64,000 nt of DNA from Cheilinus undulatus. Taxonomy: Eukaryota; Chordata; Actinopteri; Labriformes; Labridae. This document shows positions 48,641 to 62,061 of this stretch, piece by piece. The stretch is taken from assembly GCF_018320785.1 (NCBI RefSeq), contig NC_054882.1:26416719-26480718 (forward strand), in the 5' to 3' direction. Position 1 is the first letter of the stretch. Every line of letters starts with the position of its first letter. The notes beneath the pieces are model-generated. The model saw nothing but the letters and a program-made list of their open reading frames with translations. It searched no databases and was not told the origin of the DNA. A program made the translations under genes and the position numbers.

Positions 48641-50090
48641 GAGAGGCAGAATGGTGCACACAAGCACGTGGTCCCTCCTGACCTTTTGACACCTGCAGGA
48701 ATCCTAGGGTGTTTTGTATTGCTTATTGGTCACAACAGAAGCCAGTGACAGTAAAAGCAGCCTTTTTAAATAAGGCAGCCTGCCGAGGCTCTGATAATAA
48801 ACCCATCTGAAATTGCAGCCCAGAGAAGAACATTAAAGAGGAACATTAGAGAGGAACATTAGGGAACGTGTGACCATCGATTCAAATCAAGCATTGAGAG
48901 CAGAAGGGGAGTTTTACAGTGCACACATAATGCAAGCCTCATGAAATGAAGTAATTTGTTTTACAGGTGTTTTTTGTGTGTCTGGGGGGTGGAAGATGGT
49001 TTTCAACCACATTACTACACTACCACACTTTGTCCATGATAACAAAAAGGGCTGCTCAACTCACAAAGACACAACACTGTTGTGAAAAATCTGTATCAGG
49101 TGCTAGCACTGCAATAATTAGAGCTAAGCTAGCCAAAACTACAGTTACATCACCCTTTCTTCCAACAATACTCTGTGAATGTCTGGGGTCTGAAGACACT
49201 TGATTGTTGAGATACTGAAAGTAGAATTCTTTCCCATTCTTGCCTGATATACATCGTAAGCTGCTCAACAGTTCTTGGTTTCCTTTGTCACATTTTGTGC
49301 TGCATAATACTCCTTGCATTTTCAATAGGAAACAGGTCTTTACTCCAGCAGGCAGTATAAAATGTGTACTCATAAGACCACAGCACACTTTTCTACTTCA
49401 GGTGAGTCCACCTCAGATGAACTCTGGCCCAGAGAAGTTTGTGGTACTTCTGGATGTTGCAGACATAGTTTTGCTTAAAGGGGACTTATTTTACCCTTTT
49501 AAGAAAAGTTTATATAGGTCTTAGATGTCCACAAAACATGCCTGTGAAGTCTGTTGTGGAAAAAACACTCCAGTATTGGATTTTTGCATGTCTAAAATGC
49601 CCTCTGTTTCAGCCCTGCTCAGAACGAGCAGTTTCTGTGTCTGTAGCTTTAAATGTTAATGAGCTGTCTGACTCCGCCCCCTGACCACACCCCTCTCAGG
49701 AAATGGATGTGGCTTCATGGAGGGCGGAACTTTGTCAAGTAGGAACCCCCCTACACTGGGATTTTGTTCAGTTAGTCCCATGACACCTCCAAGGGGCTTA
49801 ATAATGATTTCCAGCATCCCAAAGCCAACCCTCTCCACGCTCTTAGCTCCCACCATGCCACCTTGGAGACGCTCTTTTTTCTCAACAGACCCAGACTCCA
49901 GGCAAGAGATTTCTCTAGATGCTTGGATTTTATTGTTATATTTTATATGGACTCTGTGTGGTGAAATCTTTGAAGACCTTGGATTGCATATTTTCTGAAT
50001 GTTGGTAAATGATAAACAGACTTGAGCTTGTATTATGCTTTCTGGTCATCTAATGACTCAAACTGCTTTTACACCACATGTCAGACCTAC
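48641..50090. other. Intergenic stretch with a possible interspersed repeat
   Basis: From about 49478 (AAAGGGGACTTATTTTACCC) to about 49720 (with GAGCTGTCTGACTCCGCCCC) the text resembles a dispersed fish element I have seen in similar form. No second copy lies in this window. Confidence 0.3.
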
Positions 50091-50589
50091 CCATTCACAT
50101 CAATTCACTGAACATGGCCATCAGTATTAGCTAGCCCCATTTATTCGCATCCATACACATTTACACGCCACTGACAAAGCAGTGGGTTAAGTATTGTGTT
50201 GCCTAGTGGCGTTCGCCACTTAAGGGGTTGACTTTCTTGGCTTTTGTGGGTTGGCTTGCAAAATTTTCGTGGGTAGGCTTAGTTTTGTGGGGTGTTGGTT
50301 GACATTTGCAGCCAGTTCAGCCAGTCAGCTAAAGACTATCCACTGCCATCCACTTAGAGGCATAACACAGGTAATGCTGTGAGTATTTTATGTTATTATA
50401 GATATGTTAGACGTTCTATTTTATAGGATGTTGTTGGAATATGTGTAATTTGTCGTTTTATTTCACGTGTATGTGAGATGCAGTTCTTTATTAGCATAGT
50501 GAAAATTGAATGCATATCTTTATTGGTTGTATTTATGTTAATGTGGACAAAGTTAAGTAAATGAGAGAAACCTTACTACGACTCGTCTT

Positions 50590-50762
50590 CATTGCAGTGG
50601 TTTAGCTTGGTGTTTTGTCAAGAGTTTTTACACACTGGACAAGAACACTACAAGTATCTTGCCAAGGACACATTGCCATGTGACCACAGGAGCTGGGGAT
50701 TGAACCAACAACCTTCCAACTGTGAAAAGCCCAACTCTACCAACCGAGCCACATGGTTTGTA
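50590..50762 (-). mobile_element. tRNA-derived SINE-like repeat
   Basis: On the - strand an A-box-like TGGCTCGGTTGGTAGAG is followed about 30 bases later by a B-box-like GGTTCAATCCC, giving the RNA polymerase III promoter layout of tRNA-derived SINEs, then a shared SINE/LINE-type tail (TCCTTGGCAAGATACTTG). It is not a functional tRNA: no acceptor stem is formed. Confidence 0.7.
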
Positions 50763-53735
50763 AATTGCTGGACAATTTGTCCCAGAAGTCTTTCAGAAAG
50801 AGCCCTTCATGCCATTGTTGAAGGTGAATGACTGAACCTTTCAATAGAGCTTCTTTAATATCAAATTATGTATTCTCACCTGTTACCTGTTGATCTACTT
50901 ACCTGTTTTTAGAAGTCCACAACTTTTCCAGTCTTTTCTTGCTCCTGTCCCAACTTTTTGGGAACATGTGGCAGGAATCGAATTCAGAATGTGGCTACAT
51001 TAACCCCAAAAAAGCAATAACAATGCTGTATTCTATTGCGTATAGGTTGCAAAAGATTTGCAAATCACTATTCTGCGTTAACTCAAATTTTACACAACTT
51101 TTTGGTACTGAAAGTTTTGGTTGGACTTTATGCTTTACTTCAAGCCACTGGTGAGAGTTTATCATCAGCATCTTTTCCCCTACATGAATTACTCTATTTC
51201 ATTGCACTTCTTAAAATCAAAGCTGATTTGAAAATGCAGACGTTTGTACAATACGTACAGTGGTGAAGCTTGTAACATGCTAGTGTTTACGTTGTGAGTC
51301 AGTGGTTTTGAGTGGGTGGTAGGAGGTGTAGTGACAGGTGCAGACGCCAGGTAACTGACATGATGCAATGAGACAAGGCAATGAGTCACCCCCGCCCTCA
51401 GCGTGCTCCTCTTCTTAACCTGCAGCAGCACCATACCATCACCTATTTATAGACGCTCCACAGCAATCACAGCACTGACAGAAAGGAAATCTGCTCTTGT
51501 TTTAGCTTTGGTTTGCTTAGAAAGACATAATGGTTAAATCCTCTGCTGTTTAATAAATGTCTTAATCCGTTCAAAGAAAAGTCTTAAAGACAGGAGCTTA
51601 AACATCGCAGCTCTGGCACATATGGGCACATTTAATTGCTGCTTTTCACATCAGATAAAATGGGTAAAACCATTCCTGTCAGACGCACAGCAAACACTCT
51701 TTAAATTATTAGTGTGTTGCTCATTAGCAGTGCTATTGTTCAAATGGAAATCCTCTGAGGTGTTTTTTTCTTTAAAACTCTTTAATCCCTTTAAAGGGAG
51801 GCGAGGTTCCAGTATTGAATCATGACTATTCTCACTCTTCGGATCAATAATGCAAACAATGTACACAGCTATTACCTTTTCCATTTTTTTTTTTTTTAAA
51901 GCTGGCACAGCATCACCACATTAGAGGACATCCATCATATTAATGATCCCAGGGCCACTTCATTATTCACAGAGAAGCAGCTCGCCTGTCCAAATAAATT
52001 ATCATTGGTGTTCCATTAATGGAAGTTTTCAAATCTCACCACAGAGGATGCCATTAATCTGCACACGGCGTCTCTTTGGAGCGCGGCGGTCTGATATTGT
52101 ACCAATGCCAGCGATCTGTGAAGATGAGAGGCTCCCCACCGTCCCTGTTCACTTTCCTTCTGTGGGAGGAAGTTCAATTATGATTGACGTTAACTACAGC
52201 CGCCACAGACTGGCTCACTCCCAAGTTGCACACTTTGCATTTTTTATGTTGTGCTAAAGGGATATGTGGATACAGGTGAAGGGTAGAGCTACAAAGTGGT
52301 GCTTCTGTCTGAAACCGTGGATGACAAATTCCAACCTCTCACCTCCCGATGGAGCGCTCTCAACTAATTCGACACGTATTGCATTTGTGCGCGTGAGAAC
52401 TGTGAAGCCGAAAGCTCCTGTTGGTCCCTTGGGACTGCTTGCACTTTCATGCCCCCCTGCGTGGGCTAACATCCAAACACACCCTGCTAATATTGTGATT
52501 GAACATTTGTCCAAAGACCTTGAAAAGTCACGTACTGTGCAACTTTCGAACACTTTAATGGAATTGCTTCTCATAATGTTGGCATTCACCGACTATTATG
52601 TTTTTCATTATGACAACCTACTGTAGGAGTCAAACTCATTTTCATTTCCTCCGGATGTAAGCAAGCAATAAATCTGTTTCTTTTAGTGCCCTGCAGACTG
52701 CCAGACTTTACTATCAGACCTCAACAAATAACTAAAGTGAAGTTTGGTAATGCTGCTCTCTGAAATTAATTCTGTGGGAGCCTAATGGCAGTGCTTCATG
52801 GTAAACAGACACAGCTTTGGAAAAGAGCTTTTCTGCTCTAAGGCTCCTTTTGAAGAAAAATCCTCAGCATGAAGGTGTTCCGCTATATCTGTTATTTATT
52901 CCCCCACCTACCTGCCTACTATCTTATTCATCACAAGCTCTAATTTGCATACTCTCTCTCTCTCTCTGTGCCCCTGACAGTGCATGATGCTGTCATCCGC
53001 TTCCTGGCCAGCTCATCGTACACTCAGTCAGGAGCTGAATATGAGGCTGTGTTTAAGCTCTTCAAATGTGGGCTTTTCAGTTGGAGGCTTTCAGCATGAC
53101 TCTAGCTCTAGAAGGAGGTCCATCATCTGCTCATGCCAAAATCTCTACGTGTGCCAAACCTCCTCCTGCTCCTGCACCTGCATCTGAACCCGGCTCTGCA
53201 GGAACCAGAGTCCTGCTGTTCACTGCAGACTGTGGTCAATCTGATGAGTATCTCATGTCTGCAATCAACACTAGATGCAGAATATATTTAAGGTTTCCAT
53301 CGCTTTTATTCAGACCTTTTATCAGGACTTTTCAAGGATATTTCAGTGATAGTTTAGCTAATATGACAGGACCACCTATAAACCAATATGCCTTTCTCTG
53401 TGGATGATTTAAAAGATGATCACTATTTGCCCATTTAACTCTTACATGCTTATAAATGATGACAAATATAATTATAAAGAATGCAAATAAGCCTGGAGTT
53501 GCATTAACCTGCCATGCCAGATTTGTTTTTCTTCAGCAGCCAAACTGTTGATCAGTGCTTGAAATATCAAGGTGCGATATTTTATAGTTGGCACCACCAG
53601 TTAAGGGGGTCTGGAGGTTTTCCTCTACATATTTTAAGCACCAAACATGTTGATCTCCCTGCATTCATCATGATAAAATTATGAATTAGTTGCATGTTCT
53701 TCTCTTTTGAGTTTTTAAATCTATTTTGGTGTTCA
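50763..53735. other. Intergenic stretch, possible conserved elements
   Basis: Unique-looking sequence. The part 51900-52240 has repeated ATTA/TTAAT cores in otherwise balanced sequence, like many developmental enhancers. This is inference and needs alignment. Confidence 0.35.
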
Positions 53736-53739
53736 TTAG

Positions 53740-54200
53740 GCACTGCAATATTTATTTTAAAACGTGAACTTTAAGCAGTTTATACGGCTGTTGCTCCACA
53801 CAAGTAGCCTGTTTGTATGCAATGTTACATGACAGCCTAAATTAGCTTTGTTTATAAGCTGATTTATCAACAAATTTAGTTTCCGTGAAATATTGAATGT
53901 TTTCATACCTTGTCCAAGGTATTGCACTTTTTGATGCTTTTCAGCAGCAGAGAGATCCTTTTTCTTTCCCATATTGCTTGAAACCTGTGGCCTGCTTAAT
54001 AATGTGGAACGTCCTTCTTAAGTAGTTTTCCTTTAATTTGGTTGGCTCACCTGGAAAACTAATTAGGACAGGTGTCTGAGATTGATTTCAGTGATCCAAT
54101 GAGCCCTGAGAATTAATGTCATCTATGAGTTTAATTGATAAACAAAAAAATTGAATGTTTATGACACTAAAATCCAACTTGCACAGTAATTTGGAACGCA
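53740..54200 (-). mobile_element. Tc1-like transposon relic (N-terminal transposase piece)
   Basis: On the - strand it begins MGKKKDLSAAEKHQKVQYLG, the start of a Tc1-like transposase, and breaks after about 35 codons. The terminal sequence CAGTAATTTGGAACGCAGTG lies at the right end. Confidence 0.75.
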
Positions 54201-54764
54201 GTGTATTTCATGAACCCCCTCACTCATGCTCTCTGTCACATGATAATCAGCTGTTCACATCACCTGGTCACACCTATCCAATAGCACTGCCCCAATCCCT
54301 CATTGTTAGTCTATCATTTCGCTGCTGCCCCTTTTGAATGTGGCTTTCTCCTCCACCAGTTCATTCATGGCATGGTTCGGAGGGACCCCCCTGTGGTGGC
54401 CCGTAAAGGCAAACTGTCTGCAAAAACTCTAAGTGAAGCAAAATGGCTTCAATAAGAGAAACGCTTCAACTTTAGAGATGCAAAAAGTCCAAATGAACTT
54501 CAAAAGGGGGAACCCAATGCAACTGACAAAACGCTCTCCAAGAATCAAAAACAAATTCATGAACAACAAACGTGATTCTAATACAGAAACGTTTCCACAC
54601 TCAAAACTATCTTAATCCGAATCGCGCTTCAAAACCAGAAACGTCAAAAAACACCTGGCCTCCAGAGGGCGTTCTAGCAGGAAGAGCGAGAGGAAGAGAG
54701 AGACAGATGGAAGAGAGAACAAGCCGAGGACTGAGTTATGATTGTGTTTTGAAAGTCATTACGT

Positions 54765-54873
54765 GGCAAACTCCGCCCCTCGATGATGATTAGTTCTGTC
54801 ACTTTCTAACCGTGTCCAAACGGTTCAAACAGGAGCTTTGCAAGGAAGATTTGCCAGTGACATATTCATCTTC
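54765..54873 (-). repeat. Interspersed repeat, copy 2 (inverted partner of 37464)
   Basis: Shares GAGGGGCGG, GTCACTTTCTAACCG-type text and GGAGCTTTGCAAGGAAGAT in complement with copy 1. Confidence 0.65.
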
Positions 54874-55084
54874 CTTTCAGGTTACTTCAACCTCTTAAGT
54901 CACAATATTCAGTGGGATCTTTCATAATTAAATGGGACACGGCTTAGAGACCATGCAAGAAAAGACAGAAACAGTACAGTTCACTATAATTCAGTCTGAA
55001 CAGTCTGTTAATTAACTTTCTATGCCTTTCTGTGATGATTTTAGTTTTTTACTGCTGACTTTTCAAGGCTCAATATGGCCAGGC

Positions 55085-55764
55085 TCATATTAATACTGGA
55101 GACTTTCTAACCCCTTTGGCTGGACTCCCAGAGTCTGGAGTGGTCAACCCACCAAAAGTGTGCAACACATGGAGTCCAAAATAAATTTGTTGAATGAGAA
55201 GGCATGGCACGCAATTCCAGTTTGAGTTCATCCCAAAGGTGTTCAGTGGGGTTGAGCTCAGGGCTCTTTGCTGGCCAGTCAAGTTCTACCACACCCAACT
55301 CATCAAACCATGTCCTTATAGTCCGTTCTTTGGGGCCGTCCCCAAACTGTTGCCACAACACAAGTTGGAAGCATGGCATTGTCCAAAATGTCTTGGTATG
55401 CTGAAGCATCAAGATTCCCTTCACTGGAGATAAGGGGCCTGGCCCAAACCCTGAAAAACAGCCATATATCATTATCCCTACTCCATCAAACTTCAGAGTT
55501 GGCACAGTGCTGTCAGACAGGTAACGTTCTCCCGGCATCTGCCAAACCCAGACTCTCTCATCTGGCCATGGAAACATGAAGCTCGCCACACACTTCCGAA
55601 GTTCCAAATTCTTCAGCTATGAAATCAGCAGATCGTTGGTAACTTTTATGCACCATGTTCCTCAGTAGTTGTTGACTCTTTCTGAGATTTTTTTTTACAT
55701 GGTCTTCTGCTTTTTGGCTGAATTGCTGTTGTTCCCAAATGCTTCCAATTACTAATAATTTCAC
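55085..55764 (-). mobile_element. Tc1-like transposon relic (catalytic half of transposase)
   Basis: A 166-codon piece on the - strand contains [20 protein letters not shown] around the last catalytic acidic residue and [20 protein letters not shown] before it, both typical of Tc1-like DDE enzymes. An upstream piece (55558-55764) is in another frame. It is decayed and lacks the DNA-binding part. Confidence 0.88.
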
Positions 55765-57700
55765 TTAAAGCTGACTATAGTATTATTGTCGTTTGATCAA
55801 ATGTCAATATTATGCTGCATTTATGAGCGTTCGAGTTTGCAAAATTGATTGTGTGCTTTTCTCTTTTTTACAGCCATGGGCTTCTTCTGCGGTCAGAGGT
55901 GCACTGTTGGCATACGCTTGGTGAAAGTGTTTAATCAAACAGGAAATAAAGCACAGGACGTCCATGTGGGAAAAGCTGCTTAAATCCCTGCTTTTCTTCC
56001 TAAAAGCCGACTAGGCCAGATCAAATTAAGTGCTTTGATACTTTCCCTGCCAATCGGATTAGCCTGATGAATTCCCAAAAGTGTTTAAATGATTAAAGCC
56101 AGTTAATGGGCCTCAGGAAAGTTCACCGTGTCAGGAGTTGGCCACGATATCAAAGAGGGGGTGGAGGAAGAAGTCAATAAACAAAAAACAGTGAGAACAT
56201 TTCTGCTTTAGAGTGGCTCCTCTTTGTGAAGCAGCAGCACACGATTACCTGCTTATTTAGCTGTAATCATCTTTTTTTGTTGTTTCTGGAAATTACTCTG
56301 AGGGGGGAACACTTGATAAATAGTGCATCTGTTATGTAGTGACACAGTGCCTAAATATAGAGCGGAAAATGGAGCAGAAAAAAAGGGCACAGTGAGGACC
56401 ATAAATATTCACAGTCCATCTACAGACAAGAGCCGGCATGGTCCGAGGAGAAATCTTCTCTTCTCTTTAAGTAATGTAAAGCCTGTAAGGTGCACATTTT
56501 AGATCTGGATGTGGATCTTTCTTTGGACATAGATCTTTTAAGAAAATGATTTTCCGAATCCTGCTGCGAAAGCTGATAGATGGAGAGAGAGAAGCAGGAA
56601 TAAAGGATAAACGGTTGCAGGTTCTGCTCCCCTCGTACGCCCCCTCTTGTAATATACTTGTCTCCTGAGGGAGTGGTATCCATCACGGAGAGGCCGGGGC
56701 TGTTATGCCACATCGCCTCTTGCATGTGAACACAAGGTGACTCTGTGAGGAGGAGAATGAGACGCGGCTCATGTGTGCACGGTCTTATGAATGCAGCCCC
56801 ATGTTTCCCCCATAAAGTGTCCATCAGTACCTTAATGCATATCTCCCAGTGAAAGTGACAGAGCCTGGGCTTGCACATTATTAACTCCAGACATTTTTAT
56901 GAGCCTGTGGAACAGAGTGCTCCTTCTGAATAAGATATGTGTCCACTGCTCACAGGCTGTATATCAGTCTTTTAGTTCTTGGCATTGCATTACAGCCTCT
57001 GATAGATGCTTATTTTAGTGTTTTACATGAGTCTAAACCATGCAAGGCAACACTAAATACTGTAGTTACGACCTGATTATTCTCCAGTGGGATAAAAAGA
57101 AATGAGGCTTGCTTTTCCTGGGTGGAATTTGTTATGTAGCCCATTTGCTTGCATGGGAAATATATCCATATTAATGTTATGTAAACAGTGTTTACAATGA
57201 TAAATTGTGGCACGGAAATCATAAGCAGCTTAGCAGAGAGGGGTTATAGGCACAAACCAAATTGGCAGGCTCATGATAAATGCATGGGATTCGCCTGAAA
57301 TATTAATCAAATATAAATGTGCAATGAATTTAATAGTGGTTTATTCCTCAGCTATTTTTGGAACACATTCAGAGTCAGGCATTGCTTCAGGGATGAGGAA
57401 ATTAAGGTAGATTGGCACATTTTTCTGCAATCAAAAAGATAAAATAATATGAGAAAGGGGAATTCTAAATTTCATGCAGCAGAGGGAGTGCTTTGTGAAA
57501 AATGAGCTGTGGAGTTTTTGAGCTGGTGTGTACATGTGGTGGGCGTACTCAGCAGGGAGGAATAACACTTTAAGTGCAATTCAGTTGTGCAAGTTACACA
57601 AGCAATGCAATTACTTCAGATGAGTTTGCTGGCTCATGCGATTCAAAACTCAGTCAGGATGCGTTGAGGCTCTTTCGAAACCCTCTCCGCTTATGCAACA
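55765..57700. other. Upstream flank of syndig1l, nothing coding
   Basis: Repeat-poor. The parts 55980-56160 and 57560-57680 have the compositional look of non-coding elements (ATTA cores, GATTA motifs). Confidence 0.35.
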
Positions 57701-57709
57701 AGGCTAAAC

Positions 57710-58118
57710 AACCTCTGGAAGGGGGGGCGTAAAAGCAGTCAGCACAGGAGACAGCAGGCTGGAGGAATAAGACGAGAAGAGTTTATGCCAAATCCGTGTG
57801 CATGGTTTTAGAGTTCACAGCGCGCCTCCTCCGTCCAATCAGTGATGTGAAGTCAGCTGAGCCTGTGCCGGACTTGTTTGGATCCTGATCTCGGTGCCAC
57901 ACTGTGCGTAAAGATCTACCTGTCAGATGCAGCTGCGGTGCCATGGCGGGCACAGCTCCGCGGGCAAAGTCCGTCCCCCTCGCACGCGCGGAATAACTTC
58001 CTTTTTCCACGGATGCCATATGTTAGGCTAAACGTTGCGATACGATGGCAGTTTACCCAAACTGATAACGTGAAGTAGGAAGGAGGGTCTCAGTCGAGTC
58101 AGTTTGCGTCGAGGAAGG
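57710..58118 (+). promoter_or_regulatory. syndig1l: syndig1l promoter and 5' leader
   Basis: This is a GC- and CpG-richer block in AT-rich surroundings, with a CCAAT box at 57835-57839 and no evident TATA box. It lies directly before the putative first exon. Confidence 0.5.
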
Positions 58119-58155
58119 ATGCTGAGCAAAGCTGCGAGAGGATTTGACACCACAG
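58000..58155 (+). other. syndig1l: Putative non-coding first exon of syndig1l
   Basis: It ends at a strong donor, CACAG|gtaag, at 58155/58156; the left limit is a guess. It contains an ATG at 58119, but the frame cannot continue into the syndig1l protein: joined to the exon at 63045 it stops at TGA 63098-63100. The exon is therefore best read as 5' leader. Confidence 0.5.
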
Positions 58156-59221
58156 GTAAGATGGTTACGGAGATTTTTTGCGAATACAACAACAAAGATA
58201 GTATTTTATTTTGAAATTGTAGCTTTAATCTGATTTTTCTTCAGCGCAAACAAGAGGATCTCCCCGGTGATAAGTTACTAAATTATAACTCAAATCTTCG
58301 CAGTGTTATTTGGGGCAAAACAAAGCATGATGTCATCAAAATAACGACAGTTGTGTGTCTTTAGGAATAAAGATTAAATAAATATGACATTCACTGTAGT
58401 AAAAAGACAGGACAAAGACAGGGAGAGTAGTGGTGTATGCGCTCGTGCTCATTAATAATTGTGGGGTCTTACCAGCCTTTGTCACATGCTCTAAGTGCAC
58501 ATCTTCTCTTGTCAGATTAATTATTTGTGCTTGTGGGATGTGGTTTTTGTTGTGTAATGTAGTGTGTAATGGAATTCCCTGTTATCTAGAGAGCGGCTCA
58601 GCCTCAGAGGCATGTGGGGAAGGAGACTGTAGGACACTGTGTGTGAGATATGAGAGCCTAAGTCTTTGGTATGAGTGGGCTCAGATTGAGGCACTGCCTG
58701 GCCCACTTTTCTTTACCCACTCCACTCCAAGCAGCTCTGGGACCCACAGTCACTGCACAGGCTGTTGTTCCCTCGGGACCACAGAGGCTAAAGGTCTGCT
58801 GGAGATCTACATTTATTCTCTGCAGGCCTAGAAAGCATTACATTTAGGACAGTGTACATTTTTTATATCTTTTGTGCAAAATATTTGTATTCTAAAAATA
58901 TATTTCATCTCCGTTGCTCACTTCTTACTTAGAAACATGATGCAGCTGGCTGTAGTCACTGATATTACTGTGAGGGAGAAGACTGAAAGATTCACTTGAG
59001 CCGTTGTGGGCAAAAGCTCCTAAATGTGCAGAAAAACAACTGCATATGCTTATGCAAGAATGGGCATGTTCAACAGTAGGGATGTAACAATGCAGTTTTC
59101 TATTATATGTAGGGATGAGTATCAAATTTTAGTACTGACATGCTCCCGGTACCCACACATCTGATACCTACCAGACTGAATTACAACACAGATTTCACTG
59201 CTTCATTTTGCTAGGCATGAA

Positions 59222-60250
59222 ATATGTCACAGTGCCTATAAAGGTATTCACCCCCTTGGATGTTTTAGCCTTTTATTGATTTTATAAATCAACCATGGTT
59301 AATATAATTTTGCTTTTTGACCAAAAATACCCCCCAAAAAACCCTCTTTAATGTCAAAGTGAAAACAGATTTCTACAAAGTAATGTCAATTAAATGAAAA
59401 TATGTAACATACATGAGTGACTTCAATCACAGCACTGAGTCTGTGCGGATAGGTCACAGTCAGTCTTGCTCATCTGGACACTAAAATTTTACTCCACTCG
59501 TCTTTGCAAAACTGCTCAAGCTCTGTCAGGTCATACGGGGATCAGGCCCAAACAGCTCTTTTCAAATCCAGCCACTAGTTCTGTATTGGATCGAGGTCTG
59601 GGCTTTGACTCGCCCACTCAGAACATTACTTGTTGTCTTTAAACCATTTCTGTGTAGCTTTTGCCGCATCCTTCAGGTCATTGTCTTGCTGGAAAGTAAA
59701 TCTTCTCCCAAACTGTAGTTTTCTTGCAGAGACTGTCCTCCAGGATTTTCCTATATTTTGCCCTCCACCCATACAAGCCTTTCAGGACCGGCAGCCAAGA
59801 AGCATCCCCACAGCATGATGCTGCCACCACCATGCTACACAGTGGGGATGATGTGCATGTGGTGATGTGCAGTGTTTGGTGTCCACCAACATAGTGTCAA
59901 AGCACCATCTTGGTCTCATCAGACCAAAGACCTTCATTTCACTTGACCATGAAGTCTCCCACATGCCTTTTAATGAACTCTAGTCCAGATTTGATGAGTT
60001 TTCTTCAACAGTAGCTTTCTCTTTGCCGCTCTCCCATAAAGCTTTTGTATGCAGAGTCTCTCTCATCTCAGCTGCTGAAGCTCGTAACTCCTCCAGAGTA
60101 GTCTAGGAGTCTTGGTGGCCTCTCTCACTAGTCTCCTTGCACGGTCACTCAGTTAGTGAGGACGGCCTGATCTAGTTAGATTTACACATGTGCCAAATTC
60201 CTTCCATTTCTTGATGATGGATTTACCTGAAATCCAGGGCATGTTCAGTG
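59222..60250 (-). mobile_element. Tc1-like transposon relic in syndig1l intron 1
   Basis: The terminus CACAGTGCCTATAAAGGTAT begins a nearly full-length antisense Tc1. The text includes CAGCATGATGCTGCCACCAC, characteristic of the transposase gene, and the - strand N-terminal piece IIKKWKEFGTCVNLTRSGRP near 60153-60230. Frames are broken. Unrelated sequence follows from about 60300. Confidence 0.82.
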
Positions 60251-60299
60251 CCTTGAAATGTTTTTGTGTCCATCCCCCCGACTTATACTTTTCAATAAC

Positions 60300-62060
60300 A
60301 GCCCAGTTGAGTCTGAAGCCTATGAAAGGCAAGTAGCTACAAGTTAAGCCTAATGCCTCATTTGAAAATGTGTAGCCTATGTGACTGATGTCCGCATCTG
60401 CGCACCTCACACACAATTTGTGTCTGTCACGCACTAGTGCTATGAAGTAAAAAAACACATTTTTTTGTAGCATGTGGAGAATATATGTTGCAGCCCTGAT
60501 ATAGTGTAAGATAAATGACTGCAGATGATAATACAATTCGTCAAATCTATCCTGCTTGCCAGGACCCAAAAATACTGAAGTGCATTTCCTCAGTGGCTAG
60601 ATCGGTGGAAAAAAAACCCTCCGTCCTCTTCCTCAGCTCATTCAACGGCTGACAGTCCATCTCCTCTCTTTCGTCTTTGTTATAATGCAGTATGATCAGC
60701 TACTGCTCAGTATTTATCAGCTACAGCACAATAAGCTGTTTTTAGTTGCCATGGTATCCTGTAAACAAACAAGAATGAAATGTGGAGCTGGGATCAGAAA
60801 CTAGTATAAAAATGGCACAGGTGGGTTTAAGGGAATTTGAGAGCGCTGCAGACACATCAATAAACAAGTCTGTAATGCTCTTGATGGTGCACATTCAACG
60901 TAGACAGATAAACCGAGCTGTTGCTTCAGCAAATGACATCTAGCAAGAGATTCCACACTGTCTGCTTGTTGAAAAGGGTACGGTAAAACAGATTTTTATT
61001 AAAGTGATTTAAAATGTGCAACTCTGTATCCATTTTTAATTGTATAACACAATATTGTGACCTAGATACTCAACATGTCACACAATCTCTTAATAGATGA
61101 CTGAGAGCCACCACCTAAAGGCAGTTTTTTTTAAAGTATTTAAATGTATGGTTCCTAAGTTTACAGAGAGTTGCCCGGGTACATTCGTACGAATGTTAAT
61201 AATTCGTAAGTTTTGTGAGACTGAGTGACATCACATGCTTCATGGATATAGAGATGACAGAGGGAGCTGCTTGAGGCACTGGAGGACATAGTTTTTCCTA
61301 CTGTGTGACAGCGTATGTGTTATTTTTGTCATTAAACCCTTTTTTGAACCAGATCATATCTCCTGTTATTCGTGTCAGATTGAAGTGACCCTGCCTAAAG
61401 CTCTGTGATGGCATTTTTGATATTCTGAAAGAATGCCACAACAATGACCTTGTTGCCTTAAAGTCCCTGTAAAATAATTTTAAAAAATCTGTATTTTAGG
61501 TTTGTTGTATGGCAGATCACTGTGTTATGAACCACCAGGTCAAATTTCAGCCATGATTAACATCTGAAAGTTTTTAAAATTAAGCTTCAAAAAAATGAAA
61601 AATGAGGCAGTAATATCTGCTCTAGCATGGTGTGGGTGTGCTGGTTGAATGAGCTGAAGCCATGGCCACTCAAGGGAAATAGTCAACTGAAATAAAAAAG
61701 AAAATGTTTCTGATTAGACCACACGTGCCTGGCTCAGAGTAGAGAGACAAAAGTTGGGGATTAGATTTACTGTTTTCTGGTACAAATCTCTCAGTTATGA
61801 TACTTTAATGGCCTGTAGGCCACCAAGGCTGGTAGATCTGGGAAATTTACCTTACATTGAACAAAAAAAATAGCATGTAACTAGCCGTTTACATTGAAGG
61901 CAGTGACATCAGCTAACAACTGACTGTACTGAGATTAACATATATTATTGCAGTATTAGAGGAGTGAGGTAAGTTCTCATTAAGATCAGTGATGTCATGG
62001 ACTCATATATTTACCCTGCTTAAATAAGAGACAAAGTTTGGATTTCACTTCACAGGGCCT
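60300..62060. other. syndig1l intron 1, remainder
   Basis: AT-rich, with no exon-like frame and no repeat family recognised. Confidence 0.45.
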
Positions 62061-62061
62061 T

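Noticed and set aside
50690..50762. A tRNA gene on the - strand
   Set aside because: A- and B-box motifs are present, but no acceptor or anticodon stem pairs properly; it is better read as a tRNA-derived SINE.
52264..52626. A 120-codon + strand frame overlapping a 111-codon - strand frame
   Set aside because: Both strands are open over the same bases, no domain or splice context is visible, and codon usage looks random. Chance is the simplest reading.
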